Origin: Ustulina deusta
Lineage: Eukaryota; Ascomycota; Sordariomycetes; Xylariales; Xylariaceae
DNA length: 64,000 nt
NCBI GenBank assembly: GCA_023159155.1
Contig: JAJNNX010000070.1
Coordinates: forward strand, 124,001-188,000
Reading direction: 5' to 3'
Under the pieces are notes generated by a model, which saw only the letters and a program-made list of their open reading frames with translations, was not told the DNA's origin and made no database searches. Each line of letters opens with the position of its first letter. Position 1 is the first letter of the stretch. Shown piece after piece: positions 25,402 to 37,690 of this stretch. The position numbers were made by a program, and so were the translations under genes.

Positions 25402-26074
25402 GTACCAAAAGAAAAACCATGAAAGCGTCGCGGGGCACCCGATTTCTACAAAGGGTATGGGCGTATTTACTCTGTACGACTACCTAGAATAAGAATGCAC
25501 TAGCTACGCACTAGTCTAGACGAATTGGGCCTAGAAAGCTACCTGACCTACCCAATCTACCCAGTTTAGTTCGCAGTACCCCTCCATGCGGGTGGGTGCA
25601 CGGACCAGAGAAGGCTTCCACTGCTGCTCTCTGCCTATCATCCGCAGTGCGAGTATCATTTCGAGATTTTTTTTTTGGTGTCCCCTCTCTCTCCCATCTC
25701 AAACCCCTCCAAGCTGCGGTCTCTGGTGACGGCCTGATTCCACCCGTTACTTATTTTCATCCTCAGCAACAACATCAACATCAGCATCAACAACACAACA
25801 CGCCACGACAACAAACAACATAATTCTAATTCCCCCCGCCCACACCCGTGGCTTCACGTTTCTCGCGCGCATCGCCTGGTGGCTGTCTGTCTGCACTTGG
25901 CTCCCATATATATTTGAGTGCCTACAAGCCAACCAAGCAACCGTCCGAGGTTCCATATTTTTGCCTTGTTCAAAAGGCACTTGTCGTCGTCGCCAGCCTA
26001 GGCGCGCGTTCTTAGCCCCGCGGGGCACACCTCCGACTTATCACGGCCGGCCCTGCAAAACAATCCATCTCCAT

Positions 26075-26105
26075 CTCCCGCTCCCTCTCCCTCTCCCTCT
26101 CTCCC
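26075..26105. repeat. KAP123: CTCCCT-type pyrimidine repeat in the KAP123 leader
   Basis: Imperfect hexamer repeat of C and T about 100 nt before the KAP123 start codon. It is probably part of the pyrimidine-rich promoter/leader commonly seen in highly expressed fungal genes. Confidence 0.7.
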
Positions 26106-26201
26106 ATTGCACCCTTGCAGTGGCCTCTGACACCACGCCCCCACCCTCTCTCGACCGCTGTTACGACGGGTAGATCAATAGAGGAGGAGACATCGCCCAC
26201 C

Positions 26202-29200
26202 ATGTCCGTGCTACCGCTCGAGGTCTCTGCCGAGCTGACGCAGCTCCTGCAGGCCCTGCAGTCGCCTGACAACTCCATACGATCGCAGGCCGAAGACCAC
26301 CTCCAGACCACCTGGACCGCCACACGTCCCGAGATCCTGTTGATGGGCCTCGCCGAGCAGATCGCCGGTGCCCCTGAACCATCGGTAACTACCATCTCCC
26401 CTCCGAATCCACCCCGTCGTCGCCTTCAGCAGGCAACGCGTGTCTCGTGCCCGAGCCGTGGACACTGACTGACTAACCTGACTAACCTGACCTCTCCCTG
26501 CCCAACAGCTTCGTTCTTTCGCTGCCGTCATATTTCGTCGAATCGCCTCCAAGACGCGCAAGACCGACAAAGGCGACAATGCCGAGATATTCATTTCCCT
26601 GCCGCCTGAGCAGGCCCAGGTCATCCGCCAGAAAGTCCTCGAAACTCTAGCCAACGAGTCCGATCGCCTAGTCAGGAATAAAATAGGCGATGCCGTGGCT
26701 GATGTTGCCCGGCAATACTCTGAAAACAGTCGGTCCATCCCGTCTCCTTTGGCCCCTAGTTGATACCTTGCCTTCGTTTCTGTGCCTGGTGAAGGCGATC
26801 TCTACCTGTTTCATCTCGTCTGTCTCAATTTCCCTAAGTTGGTTGTTTTTATTCCTTGTCCCCCGGCGTCACCTACCTATAGGTACCCGCCCAATTCAGA
26901 ATGCCTTGGAACGCTCCCGCCCACTCCACTACAGTCTTAGCAAGAGCGCGATACAGTTATATCCCACTGAGTGCACCGCGCCGACACGTTGCAATCCCAT
27001 GTCCCTATTTTCTGCGAGGAGAAGGAGACGATGCCAGGAGCGCCGTGCCTCAGCCGAACTTGTTTCTAACTAAGTCGCAGATGACCAGTGGCCCGAGATT
27101 CTTGGGATTCTATTCAACCTGAGTATGGCGAGCGACGTTGGCCAGCGTGAGACTGCCTACCGCGTATTCGCGACAACACCTGGCATAATAGAAAAACAGC
27201 ACGAGGTCGCAGTCATAGATGCTTTCGGTCGTGGATTCAAGGACAATTCGGTCGCCGTACAGCTGGCCGCTATGGAGGCTTTCGCTTCATTCTTCCGGAA
27301 CCTAACCAAGAAGGCCCAGCCAAAGTACTTCTCGCTTCTTCCCGATGTCCTGAACATCCTGCCCCCGATCAAAGACTCGCATGACTCCGATGACCTCAGC
27401 AAAGCCTTGCTAGCTCTGATCGAGTTGGCCGAAACGTCGCCGAAAATGTTCAAGCCCTTGTTCCACAACCTTGTCATGTTCAGTGTGAGTGTCATCCAGG
27501 AGAAAGAGCTATCCGATCTATGCCGACAAAACGCTCTTGAGCTCATGGCTACATTCGCCGACTATGCCCCGTCAATGTGCCGAAAAGATGCTTCCTATAC
27601 GAATGACATGATCACCCAATGCCTTAGTTTGATGACCGACCTTGGAGAGGATGACGATGATGCAGCTGAATGGCTATCGAATGACGATCTAGAGTCAGAG
27701 GAAAGTGACTTGAACCATGTAGCTGGTGAGCAATGTATGGATCGGCTTGCGAATAAGCTTGGGGGGGAGACAATTCTGTTTCCTACGTTCCATTGGCTTC
27801 CCAGGATGATGACCTCTATGGCTTGGAAGGACCGTCATGCTGCGCTAATGGCAATTTCTGCCATCTCCGAGGGCTGCCGAGATTTGATGGTCAAAGAGCT
27901 GGACAAGGTTCTTGAACTTGTTGTCCCCGCCTTGAAGGATTCTCACCCACGAGTGCGTTGGGCCGGGTGCCAGGCTCTTGGTCAGATGAGCACTGATTTC
28001 GCGCCAACGATGCAGAAGCAGTATTACGACGTTATACTCAAGGCCATAATTCCTGTCTTGAATTCACCCGAGGGTCGCGTCAAAGCACATGCCGCTGCAG
28101 CTCTTGTCAATTTCTGTGAAGAAGCGGAGAAGAGCATACTTGAGCCCTACCTGGACGATCTTCTTTCACACCTATTCCAACTTCTGCAAAACGACAAACG
28201 TTACGTTCAGGAACAAGCACTCTCCACAATCGCGACCATCGCCGATGCCGCTGAAGCCGCTTTTTCCAAATACTATGACACTCTCATGCCGCTGCTTGTT
28301 AATGTCTTGCGACGTGAAAATGACAAGGAATTTAGGCTGCTCCGTGCTAAAGCTATGGAATGCGCTACTCTAATAGCACTTGCTGTTGGAAAGGAGCGCC
28401 TTGGAAATGATACCATGACGCTAGTGGATCTCCTAGCGAACATTCAAAGTAACATTACTGACGCCGACGACCCCCAGGCGCAGTACCTCATGCATTGCTG
28501 GGGTCGGATGTGCCGAGTGATGGGCACCGAATTCCTCCGCTTCTTGCCGGACGTCATGCCGCCTCTGGTCGAGTTGGCGAGCGCCAAGGCGGATATCCAA
28601 CTTCTAGACACTGATGACGAGATTGAACAACTACAGCAGGAAGAAGGATGGGAGCTGGTCCCACTTAAGGGGAAGATGATCGGAATCCGAACCAGTACCA
28701 TGGATGATAAGCACATGGCAATCGAACTACTTGTTGTGTATGCGCAAACTCTGGAGGGCCAGTTTGCGCCTTATGTTGCCGATATCATGGAAAAGATTGC
28801 CCTTCCAGGTCTCGCCTTCTTCTTCCACGACCCGGTTCGCTTTATTTCGGCCAAGCTGGTACCGCAGCTTTTGAGCTCTTACAAGAAAGCCTATGGGCCT
28901 GACTCTAACGAGCTTCGTGGACTGTGGGCTGGAACCGTCGACAAACTACTCGAGGTCTTGACGGCAGAGCCGGCTATCGATGCCCTTGCTGAAATGTATC
29001 AATGCTTCTACGAATCTATTGAAGTCATCGGCAAGAATTGCCTCACTCAGGAGCATATGGGCAAATTCATAGACGGCGTGCTTTCTGCTATCGAAGACTA
29101 CAAAGATCGTACTACCCAGCGCGAAGAAGATCGAGCTAGCGCTACCGCAGAGGATGCTGAGGATGAAGCCGAAGAGCTTTTACTGGCTATTGAAGACGAT

Positions 29201-30328
29201 CAGACTCTGCTGGCCGATATGAACAAGGCGTTTCACTCCATCTTCAAGAACCACGGCGCCGCTTTCCTTCAGCCTTGGGAGCGCCTTATGAGTATATACG
29301 AGAGTTTCCTCACATCCCGCGATCCGACCCAACGTCAATGGGGACTTTGTATAATGGATGATGTCCTCGAATATTGTGGACCAGAAAGCATCCGCTATGC
29401 TCAATCTATAAGCACGGCACTTCTTGAAGGTTGCAAGGATTCCTCTGCCGCAATTAGGCAAGCTGCTGCGTAAGTCAACGATTGATCCAACATTGTCACA
29501 ATACGCGACCAACAACGCCACGGCTGTTGCTCTCGAGATTTTCAGTGCCAACACTTGGTATATAGGGCGATTATTGACAAATTTCTAGATATGGGATTGG
29601 AGTAGCGGCCCACCATGGTGGCATTCACTGGTCTCAGTTCCTCGCATCCTCCTTACCGTACCTCTTTCAAGTCGCGCAGGTACCCGACGCACGCGGCGAA
29701 GAGGCTGTTTACGCTACAGGTATGGTTACTTTCAGCTGCAAAGCTTATGCACTTGTTGCTTTCTTGTTGGAAATCGGAGGCTGACATCTTTATAGAAAAT
29801 GCCTGTGCAGCTATCGCTAAGATTCTTCACTTCAACAAGCAAAGTGTAGAAAACCCCCAGGCCGTGGCAAACCAATGGTACTTCCCTCAAGCTCTTGGTA
29901 TCCATGCACTGCTAATTATGACATATAGGGTCAATACACTTCCCGTCACTAATGACGAAGAAGCAGCACCATATGCTTACGGCTACCTGGTCGAGTTGAT
30001 TGAACAGTAAGCCATTTCCCCCCTTTGAAGTTGCACCCCATGACGACCCTTCAGCCTAGAAGTCGTTGTGCGGCTAAGACCTCAGACACTCTTTCCTTCA
30101 TACTAACAATTTGGAAGACAAAACCCGGCGGTTACAAGCCAAGTAGACAAAGTCTTTGTATACGTTGGACAAACATTAGAGGCGGAAATGCTGCATGGAC
30201 AGCTTGCTGTTCGCGTTGCTGGGGCAGTCCAACGACTTCTTGTGGCAGCCAATGTTGACCCTATACCTTTGCTACAACAGAATTTCCCTCCTGCAGGGCA
30301 AGAGATAATCCGGCGCCATTTCACCTAG
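26202..30328 (+). CDS. KAP123: importin beta-4 / karyopherin Kap123
   Basis: HEAT-repeat nuclear import receptor that carries ribosomal proteins and histones into the nucleus with Ran-GTP. Seven exons: 26202-26384, 26509-26728, 27081-29469, 29589-29719, 29796-29877, 29929-30006 and 30118-30328, 1097 residues, the family length. Exon 2 has SFAAVIFRRIASK and NKIGDAVADVARQ. Exon 3 holds most HEAT repeats (VRWAGCQALGQMSTDFAP, VKAHAAAALVNFCEEAE) and an acidic loop (DTDDEIEQLQQEEGWELVPL). Exons 4-7 restore HHGGIHWSQFLASSLPYLFQ, ENACAAIAKILHFN, LPVTNDEEAAPYAYGYLVELI and the final QEIIRRHFT. Intron 2 is long (352 nt) with an unusual GTCGGT donor; it is the only join found that keeps YSEN in frame with WPEILGILF. 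A one-exon model would lose both ends. Confidence 0.94.
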
Positions 30329-33300
30329 GCAGAGAGAGTCGCACAAACGATCTCAATGATGGACTCATTGCATAAATTTGTCCCCTCCCACATGGACTAT
30401 ACATAATCAGCTTGCATGCCTCAGTCGTCAAACGGGTATCGCCTAGAGTGGCTAAGTGGAAGATCTCCATGAATCAGCGGTCGGTCTTTCTTGATACCAT
30501 AATTTGCGAAGGCGCAAAGGGTCAGCCTACCTTTTTAAGGCGCCAGGCCCGGCATTACGATTTTATTTTCTCTCCTTGCTTGGATGCGGGGATGGATTCT
30601 GCATATTGGCGGTGGGTCATAAGACGGGTGACGGAATCACAGAGCCCTTAGTGAGGTTCAACCTTGTTGATACATACATAGCTTGCGAGTGACCGGGTTT
30701 CGCCCCTGTATCTAGTCGACCCTCGAGGTCTTTCAGATAGACAGACTTGCACACACCAAGACAGAGAAACCCATTGAGGTATCTTCATGTGTTTTGGTAG
30801 GCAAAACAGACATATAGGTGCTCTCTTTCTCCTTCTTCCCCTCTTTTTGGTTTATGACTGCGTGGATGTTCGTGTCTGAAGACTAGCACCCACTTAGCTG
30901 TGAATCAAGAATAGAATTGAAAGAGTCGCCCTTTTAGAGACGAAAGTGGAAAAGCAGCTATGCTAGGAGAGAGGTACATAACAGATGCAAGCAACTCAAG
31001 CCCCATGCTAGCGATGCCACGTCAAACCAAGGTTTTAGTAACAGAGAACTTCACCATGCATAACTGCTCTATGAATATTGATCTCTAGAGATAGATTACT
31101 GAAGTTGATTTGTATGGGAATTGCCGTTGGACGGAAGCCGCTGCAAAAGCAGATTTGCCATTTATTTAGAATGACCTAATCTTACCATTGAACCGAAGGA
31201 CTTAGTCGTTACATACTTACAGACATAGATATTGCCTCGAACAAGTCGTCGCCCTATGAGGCACTAAACAAAACCTCAAGAAGGAACACATATATACACA
31301 CAAAAACACGCACGCACGTCCTAATCTAGTCTGAAGCCTAACTCGCAAGACTATCTTTCGTCGCATCTCGCTCATCTCCTTAGGGCACAGCAGCCCCCGT
31401 CTATCCGCAGTCTAATCGCAGTCTAACCGCTGTTGCTCAAGATGATGCGCCAGTCGTTTGGCAATGGCTGCTTTCGTATCAGGATGGAAAGTAATATTTG
31501 CCTGCAACAATAATGAACGGTGGGATTGGCCCACCATTGAGAATAGATGCATTTGATTGCCATAACCAATTCCCGATTACTTTGCTGCTGTTACCACCAT
31601 GTCACGAAGCAAAACATACCCGGCGTCGAATTTCCAGTGGGAACCTGATTTCCAATTTTGGCAATGTGCTTGATTATTATTGGACAGTTGGACGATAGTC
31701 TTGATACCTAGTGTAGACTCAAGGCATCCTCGACAAGCGTAGGAATCTCAGTAGCTGTTAATGCTATTCTTATTTGGCTTGTATTGAAGCTTGCAATTTC
31801 TCCTGGGCTTCCCTGAGCTTTCTGGCCATAGTTCCAAGGGCGTGATATACAAGGTAACCGTCACTACTTTAGGTCCTGTCCTTGAGACTAAGCACCGACG
31901 CAACATAGGTATTCTAAATAGCCCCTCCCCAGAAGTAGTAAACATTTCCTGTGATTCCTTGTGCTATTTTCGCCATAACGGCACGAACCATTGGCATCCA
32001 GTTACGCACCCACCGCATCCCGTCACGACTCATTCCCATTCCCCCAAGGTGCCATCCTAGTATTCCAGGGGGATCCCAGTCATCTTCGCTATCCAATTTA
32101 CTCGTGTCGGTCTCGTCATCAACGATTCTTTTATGTACATCACAGGATATCGTCGGCGCACTTTGGGAGACTATATTCCTAAGAATTTGCCTTGTGGCAT
32201 CGAGGAGCATAATTACTGCACAGCCAATACTTGGGGAGCTCCTCATTCAATTTCCCCGGGGGTAGGCGAGTAATCCAAGGACCCGCGCGTTTTTGATTGA
32301 AATACTACCAGCTAGAATCGCCCATAAAGGTTTGTGTTTATTTATCGCTGGTAGGTGTCGTTGATTGTTTACCGTGAACGAAAGTAAGTTTACCCAGGTC
32401 CAGAATAGAGACACGGTATGCAGGCCATGAAATACTTCCCAAATGTTTCTTGGTTCAATATTGACTCTTGGGTAAATAACTACGAGGAGTTGACCCTAAA
32501 ATCGCTCTTTAGCTAGCTTGCTTCCTGGGATATGTGCAGCAAAGAAGATTATGCAGACAATTAGCATTCGCTGAGTCTAAACTTACTACCACATTATCAA
32601 CGAATGAACTTGCATAATACAAGACAGCGCTATCTAACCAAAGTACACAATTTCTGGATTGACACAGGTCGAAAAATCCTGTAAACTCATACGGGATGAG
32701 TAAGGAGAAAGGTAGAGGTAAAGTGATGCGCTAAGACTATAGTTAATTTAGGTTTGAAGATTAGTAATTGATGAGTACAAAGAAATTTTTTTTTAAACAA
32801 TACGAGATTAAGTATAGACTGGTGTAGTATTTTCATTCGAGCCTAGAATTAGTTACGCCCAAGCTGATGAGAAAACCTAAAGGAGTAATAGGAACGCCCG
32901 AAAGTGATAGGAGATGGACCGAAGAAGACGATGACGACTATACACTGTATAGAACATGTAGAGGTATTTATATATTGACGTATGTATTGATTTATCTACA
33001 CATTTGGAAGGCCGCTGAGAAAGGCCATGTATTATCTCCCTTGGCGGTCATGGCACAGCACATACCCAACTAACATTATGTGCGATTTATAGGCGGGGGC
33101 GGCACCGCTGGGCAACATTCCTAACCCAACGTAACCATATGATGTAATTAATCTACGCTATGCAAATGCTTGTTTATACAACATGCCAATTGTGAAAGGG
33201 AGATAAATTATCGTACTAGTACATCTCGCCTTGTACAGGTTCCACTTGAACCCGGTGTGTGGTGTCCGAGGTTGATTAATAGTGATCAAGGCACGATGAG

Positions 33301-34360
33301 AAAACATAACATGAGGAACACAAGGCAATGATAGGAATGCATAAATAATATATCATTATTCTCTAGCCGAGTTCTAGAGACCTCTTGTGAACGTCGCGAC
33401 AATTTCAATTTTCATCACACGAAAAACTTCCGGGGTCCTTAGTCCGGGTTCAATAGGGGGTACCTATGATACCTTTCCAACCCCTAACAGTCGAAAGATA
33501 ATCACTTCTCTACTCGATCTACAAGAACCGGATAGGCCGTTGTTTTAATTAATTGTGCGTGTCATATACAACACTCCCTCATGACGTGACCACCGATCAT
33601 AGATTAAATGCCTCGGGCCTTGATGCGGTACGGTAACCCGCCGTGTTCTTTAGTTGTGCAGCGAGGACACTCTGGTTGCATGAGAGCCGAGGGAGACCAC
33701 ACGGTTTCAAAGTAATCAACTTGACGATCGATTGGGTCGTCGAACATGAATCCTTGGGCACACATGGTGGTAAGATAGGGGTAATAGGTATGAGGACCCA
33801 GCTGTGGCCTTCATTACCTAATTAGCCGGAAGGATTTAACTGGAGTAATGCTTGGCCCGCACCAGCGGAACCCGGGGTCCGTACCACCTCCTGCATGCCA
33901 CCAGCTCGTCGGTCTCCTTCCGGCACTGCCTTTTTCGGACTCGTCATGACATCGCTTGGCTCGCTTTGCGCTAGCAGGGAGCTGTAACTACCCGGTACCG
34001 TGTGCTCGGATGGCCGCCTGCCGTGGGCACCCAAATGCAGCATGACGCTTCCCAGCCTTGCCTACCTTGGTCCCCAGGTATTGGAGGCTGGAGTCGCGGG
34101 CCGTGTAACTCCAAATCCGTGCGGGTCGCAGAGACGTTAATGGTGGAAGAACAGTCATGGGTGAGGAGGGCATTCGGTCCGGAATGAGATAGAGATGCGG
34201 CGCTGGGGAACTGGTTATTATGTGGTCTTGGGAATAGAAAAGCTTCGAGAGCAACTCGTCTTTCTGCGTTGAGTCCACGACTTGGAAGTGTACAACTAAC
34301 TATCCACCTGCTTCGAAAACTGTATCGTCCTCAGCCGCGAAACGAAGGTATTCAGGCATC
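30329..34360. other. 4 kb gene-poor interval
   Basis: Mostly AT-rich and without a convincing gene. One 110-codon minus frame (31914-32246) is listed separately. A more GC-rich island at about 33,850-34,150 carries overlapping frames on both strands, none recognisable. The last 200 nt are the LPMO promoter; CTGGGG at about 34203 fits the CreA consensus SYGGRG. Confidence 0.5.
31914..32246 (-). CDS. hypothetical small ORF, unrecognised
   Basis: A 110-codon minus-strand frame with its own ATG and a TGA just upstream. It contains an acidic segment, SEDDWDPPGILGWHLG, and a WVRNWMPMVRAVMAKIAQ helix. The composition is protein-like and not low-complexity, which is why it is listed. I do not recognise it, see no clear introns or partner exons, and cannot exclude a chance frame. 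Confidence 0.2.
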   Translation of the reverse strand: MRSSPSIGCAVIMLLDATRQILRNIVSQSAPTISCDVHKRIVDDETDTSKLDSEDDWDPPGILGWHLGGMGMSRDGMRWVRNWMPMVRAVMAKIAQGITGNVYYFWGGAI

Positions 34361-35784
34361 ATGAAGAACATCGTCAACCTCGCCGCCCTCTCGGCACTAG
34401 CTGTTAACACTGTCTCGGCCCACTACATCTTCCAGCAGCTCACTGCCGGCTCTACAAAGTTCGACGTCTTCCAGTACAGTACGCTGCCCCGCCAAACCTA
34501 ATTCACGACTTCGGTTACTGTTCGAACCGAAGTCGGATGCGTGTTTCACGACTAATACCGAGCTCGTCTAATAGTCCGAAAGAACTCCAACTACAACTCT
34601 CCCGTGACAGGTAAATAACGCGCCATCTCCACAAGCTATGGCCGGGGTTTCTAACGCCGCCGCAGACTTGGATTCGAACGACCTGCGATGCAATGTGGGC
34701 GCTACCGGCGAAGGCACCGAGACGATCGAAATGCAGGCCGGTGAATCTTTCAGCTTCACTCTAGACACCGTAAGCGGAGCACCCCGGTTCTCGAGCGGTC
34801 GCAATAGTTAAACTCACGTTGTGCCAGGCCGTCTACCATCAGGGACCCATCTCTCTGTATGTCTCGGGTTTCCTTTGACCGAGCTTTCATCGCTCATCTC
34901 TCGTCTCAGCTACATGTCCAAGGCGCCCGGCGCCGCAGCCGACTACGACGGAAGCGGAGAGTGGTTCAAGATTCAGGATTTTGGTAACTATCCTTCACGC
35001 TGAGGATTTGCGGCCTGATTGCTGACGAACGACAAGGTCCTTCTTTCGATGGCGGGAGCGCCACCTGGCCACTGGCTCGTGGGTATACGTGCACTTACGC
35101 CCTGTGAAGACGATGCTGACTCGAATCTTTAGAGACATACACTTACCAGATCCCCGCGTGTATTGAGGATGGCGAATATCTGCTGCGCATCCAGTCGCTT
35201 GCCATCCACAACCCCTGGCCGGCAGGGATACCTCAATTCGTGAGTAATTTCCCAGAGTCATATTTTCCCCGTCCCGGCCTCCCTCTCTAGAGACGACAGG
35301 TTCCTTTCCTGGCCGAATTCATGTCTTTAGAAACTTCCAACCGTTTCGAACCCCTCCCGATGAGGCTTAAAATGGCAATTACTAACCTCGAGTGTTGTAG
35401 TACATCTCTTGCGGTGAGTCAGTCTCATCTGAAAACACGGCCCTTTAGTACAATATCGCCCCCCAGAAATGTGTATGGCTGACTCCAAACCATCACAGCC
35501 CAGGTCACGGTGACCGGTGGTTCCGGCAGCGCCAACCCGACTAACGTCCTGATTCCTGGCGCGTTCAAGGACACCGATCCCGGCTACATCGCCAACGTGA
35601 GTTGCTTATCATCTACCTATTCAATAGTCGATCAGCGTTAGACGCCCGGAAACTTACACCGAGTCTCAGATCTACACCAACTTTAACAGTTACGAGGTCC
35701 CGGGCCCTGCTCCTGTGAGTTTCTTGTACCTTCGTCGAGAGCAGCATGTTCGCGACACTAACAATCTCGTAGCTGACTTGCTAA
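34361..35784 (+). CDS. AA9 lytic polysaccharide monooxygenase (secreted)
   Basis: Copper enzyme that oxidatively cleaves cellulose or related glucans outside the cell. Eleven exons: 34361-34478, 34575-34610, 34666-34769, 34828-34856, 34910-34983, 35037-35078, 35133-35239, 35401-35413, 35499-35596, 35670-35714 and 35773-35784, giving 225 residues. A 20-residue signal peptide ends in VSA, exposing His21 as the mature N-terminus, one arm of the copper histidine brace. The second is His90 in AVYHQGP. Tyr171 in QFYISCAQ is the axial ligand, with His160 and Gln169 in the usual second sphere. Cys60 and Cys174 can form the conserved disulphide. [15 protein letters not shown] and [12 protein letters not shown] are AA9 hallmarks. 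There is no CBM1 or linker; the protein ends just after VPGPAPLTC. Two exons are only 13 and 12 nt, so automatic models are likely to be wrong. Splice joins are my inference but every phase agrees. Confidence 0.9.
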
Positions 35785-36338
35785 ATCACTACGCGGCCGG
35801 GCTGCTCTGAGCGGAAGCTCTGAAACATGCAATCATCACCCATTTGGCCAAGGTCTGTTGGAAGTCCTATCATCTACATAGATGACTCTGGGTGAGCACG
35901 CGTGTTGCCTCGCGAGCATAGTTCAGAGTGCTGCGGTAGCGCTGTAGGGATAGGATGACGACGTTGAACGGCAGTTATTAGTTGGCCTATTATTCGATTT
36001 GTACATATTTGTGGGTGTAAACCAAGCGCACACCTGTTGGATACATATGGTAGGTAGTGACCAATGTCCTCGGATCCGAAAAAAAAACCCCCCTCTTAGC
36101 TCCTGTAGGTGTCTGAAATATCCTGACATGAACGCCTTGCTGATGTAGCATTAAAAGAAAAAGAATGAAAAAAAAACTCCCCCCGATGAAAGCCCTGTTG
36201 CGTACTTATACAGCCTTGAGACCTCGAGTTCGGCCCCGACGGACGGACGGACAGTGGAGGTATGAGTTGCTCCTCGTTGCGCGGCATGGACACATCGAGG
36301 TTCAATCTACCTCCATCCCACCCTCGCTATCTCGCGCT
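35785..36338. other. convergent intergenic, LPMO to membrane protein
   Basis: Contains two A-run/C-run sites (36079-36093 and 36168-36184) and a short GGAC repeat near 36238. No gene seen. Confidence 0.5.
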
Positions 36339-37690
36339 CTATGGCGACCCGAGCTCAAGAGGCCGAGGATGCTGCGGGAGCTCGGCGGGGTGGTTCGGAT
36401 TAACCTCCACCAGACCCGACGGTACTGCACCGTCAGACCGCCACTGACGCGCAACGTGCATCTCGATACTGTTATGGGCCCGTGCAGCATCGTCGGGCGC
36501 GAACGGCTTGGACTCAGGCGGCACGAATTCGGCGTCCTGACGTGGTGATGGCTGCCGTCTCCGCCGTGCCCGCCAGAGACAGAATGCCGCGGTGACGATG
36601 AATATCGCGCCGAGAACGGCGCCGATGGCTATACCCGCCTTGGCGCCTGGCGAGAGGCCGGAACTTTCACCACTTGCGGGGCTTGGGGTATTAGGTTGGG
36701 ATGTGGCGGATGGATTGCTGCTGCTGCTGCTGCTTGCCGCGCCGCTTGTGGGGCTGGATGTTGACGTTGCTGGCAGATCGGATGCTTGGTAGACGACCTG
36801 TAGGAAGGGCGCGCTCACGGAGAAGCTGTAGTATCGTGTCGAGTTCAGACTCCCGCCGATCGAGAAGGGGGTGTATGCCGGCCCGTCGGTTCCGCAGCTG
36901 CCCACCAGAAAGGATGTCGTTGGTCTGAACTGCACGCATGTCTGATGGTGGTTGACGTCTTGGATGGGAGAGAACCCGCCTCTATTTGGGGAGGTTGTGC
37001 CGTTAGTTATCCGTGATTCGTGCTTCTTTGATATTGGCCTAGTATTACAGAGACTGGCCCTCCTATTTTCGTCTCCTGGCGACAACGACTACTACGAGAG
37101 AGCCATCTCGATCCCCGATGCCCATGCCCATGCCCCGATTTTCTCCAGGAAATACGAATATGGTCTATGAGAATTGCGCATACTTACTTCGGACAACACC
37201 CGATGGCAGTCTCTCCAGCTGTCAATGGATATTGGAAGTCGAAATCAGACGAGCCCCCGCTGTTCAAGAGCAGGAGTCAGTAATCATGCGAACGATGGGA
37301 AACCCCTCTAGCACGAGCATCGAGCGGATGCTAGGCACCAGGGCTCACAGCTCGCCTAGGAGGTAGAAAATGACGGTAGATTGGTGGTTTGCATTACTAT
37401 GTCGCCGCAGCAGCGGGAGTGTAGCCGCCGGGACAGATGATGCCCGGTGAGTAGACGCCCCAGCCCAAAAGCGCGCCGCTCGTCTCCGGGACATTGGTAG
37501 CCCGCGGTGGCCAGCATTCCGTGTTGTCGGTCACGGTACCGGCTATACATGTCTGCGCGGCCCAGCCAGCATCGCAAGTGCGGCACTCTTGGATGACCTC
37601 GGTGCATGCGTATGTCCACGTGTTGGTTGTCAACGGTCCGAGGTTCGTCCTCGTCGTGCCTGATATTACTGGGATCGCTAGGTTGTCCAT
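36339..37690 (-). CDS. single-pass membrane protein with Cys-rich ectodomain
   Basis: Three exons on the minus strand: 37690-37398, 37259-37188 and 36981-36339, 335 residues. The N-terminal half contains about ten cysteines (for example QECRTC, then TECWPP and GETAIGCCP) and looks like a folded extracellular domain. Next comes a S/T/P-rich stalk of about 50 residues, likely O-glycosylated. Then there is one strong membrane segment (AGIAIGAVLGAIFIVTAAF), the stop-transfer cluster RARRRR and a 75-residue cytoplasmic tail. This layout is shared by many orphan fungal surface proteins and by wall-stress sensors, but it lacks a WSC or Mid2 signature I can name. No signal peptide is visible at the chosen ATG. 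Either the single helix acts as a signal anchor, or a 5' exon is missing. Function unknown. Confidence 0.75.

Larger units (their letters stand above)
23189..26201. other. 3 kb gene-poor interval
   Basis: AT-rich from about 23,350 to 24,400 with no plausible gene. An A18 run is at 25384-25401 and a T10 run at 25667-25676. The last 500 nt become pyrimidine-rich and carry the KAP123 promoter and leader. The minus frame at 23662-23943 was considered but has no recognised motif. Confidence 0.5.

Noticed and set aside
31290..31325. CA/TA-rich stretch considered as a repeat array or CRISPR-like element
   Set aside because: Only imperfect dinucleotide runs, no regular repeat-spacer structure; CRISPR is not expected in a fungal nuclear genome.
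33822..34278. Overlapping frames on both strands in a GC-richer island
   Set aside because: Neither frame has a motif; overlap on both strands is what GC-richer non-coding DNA gives.
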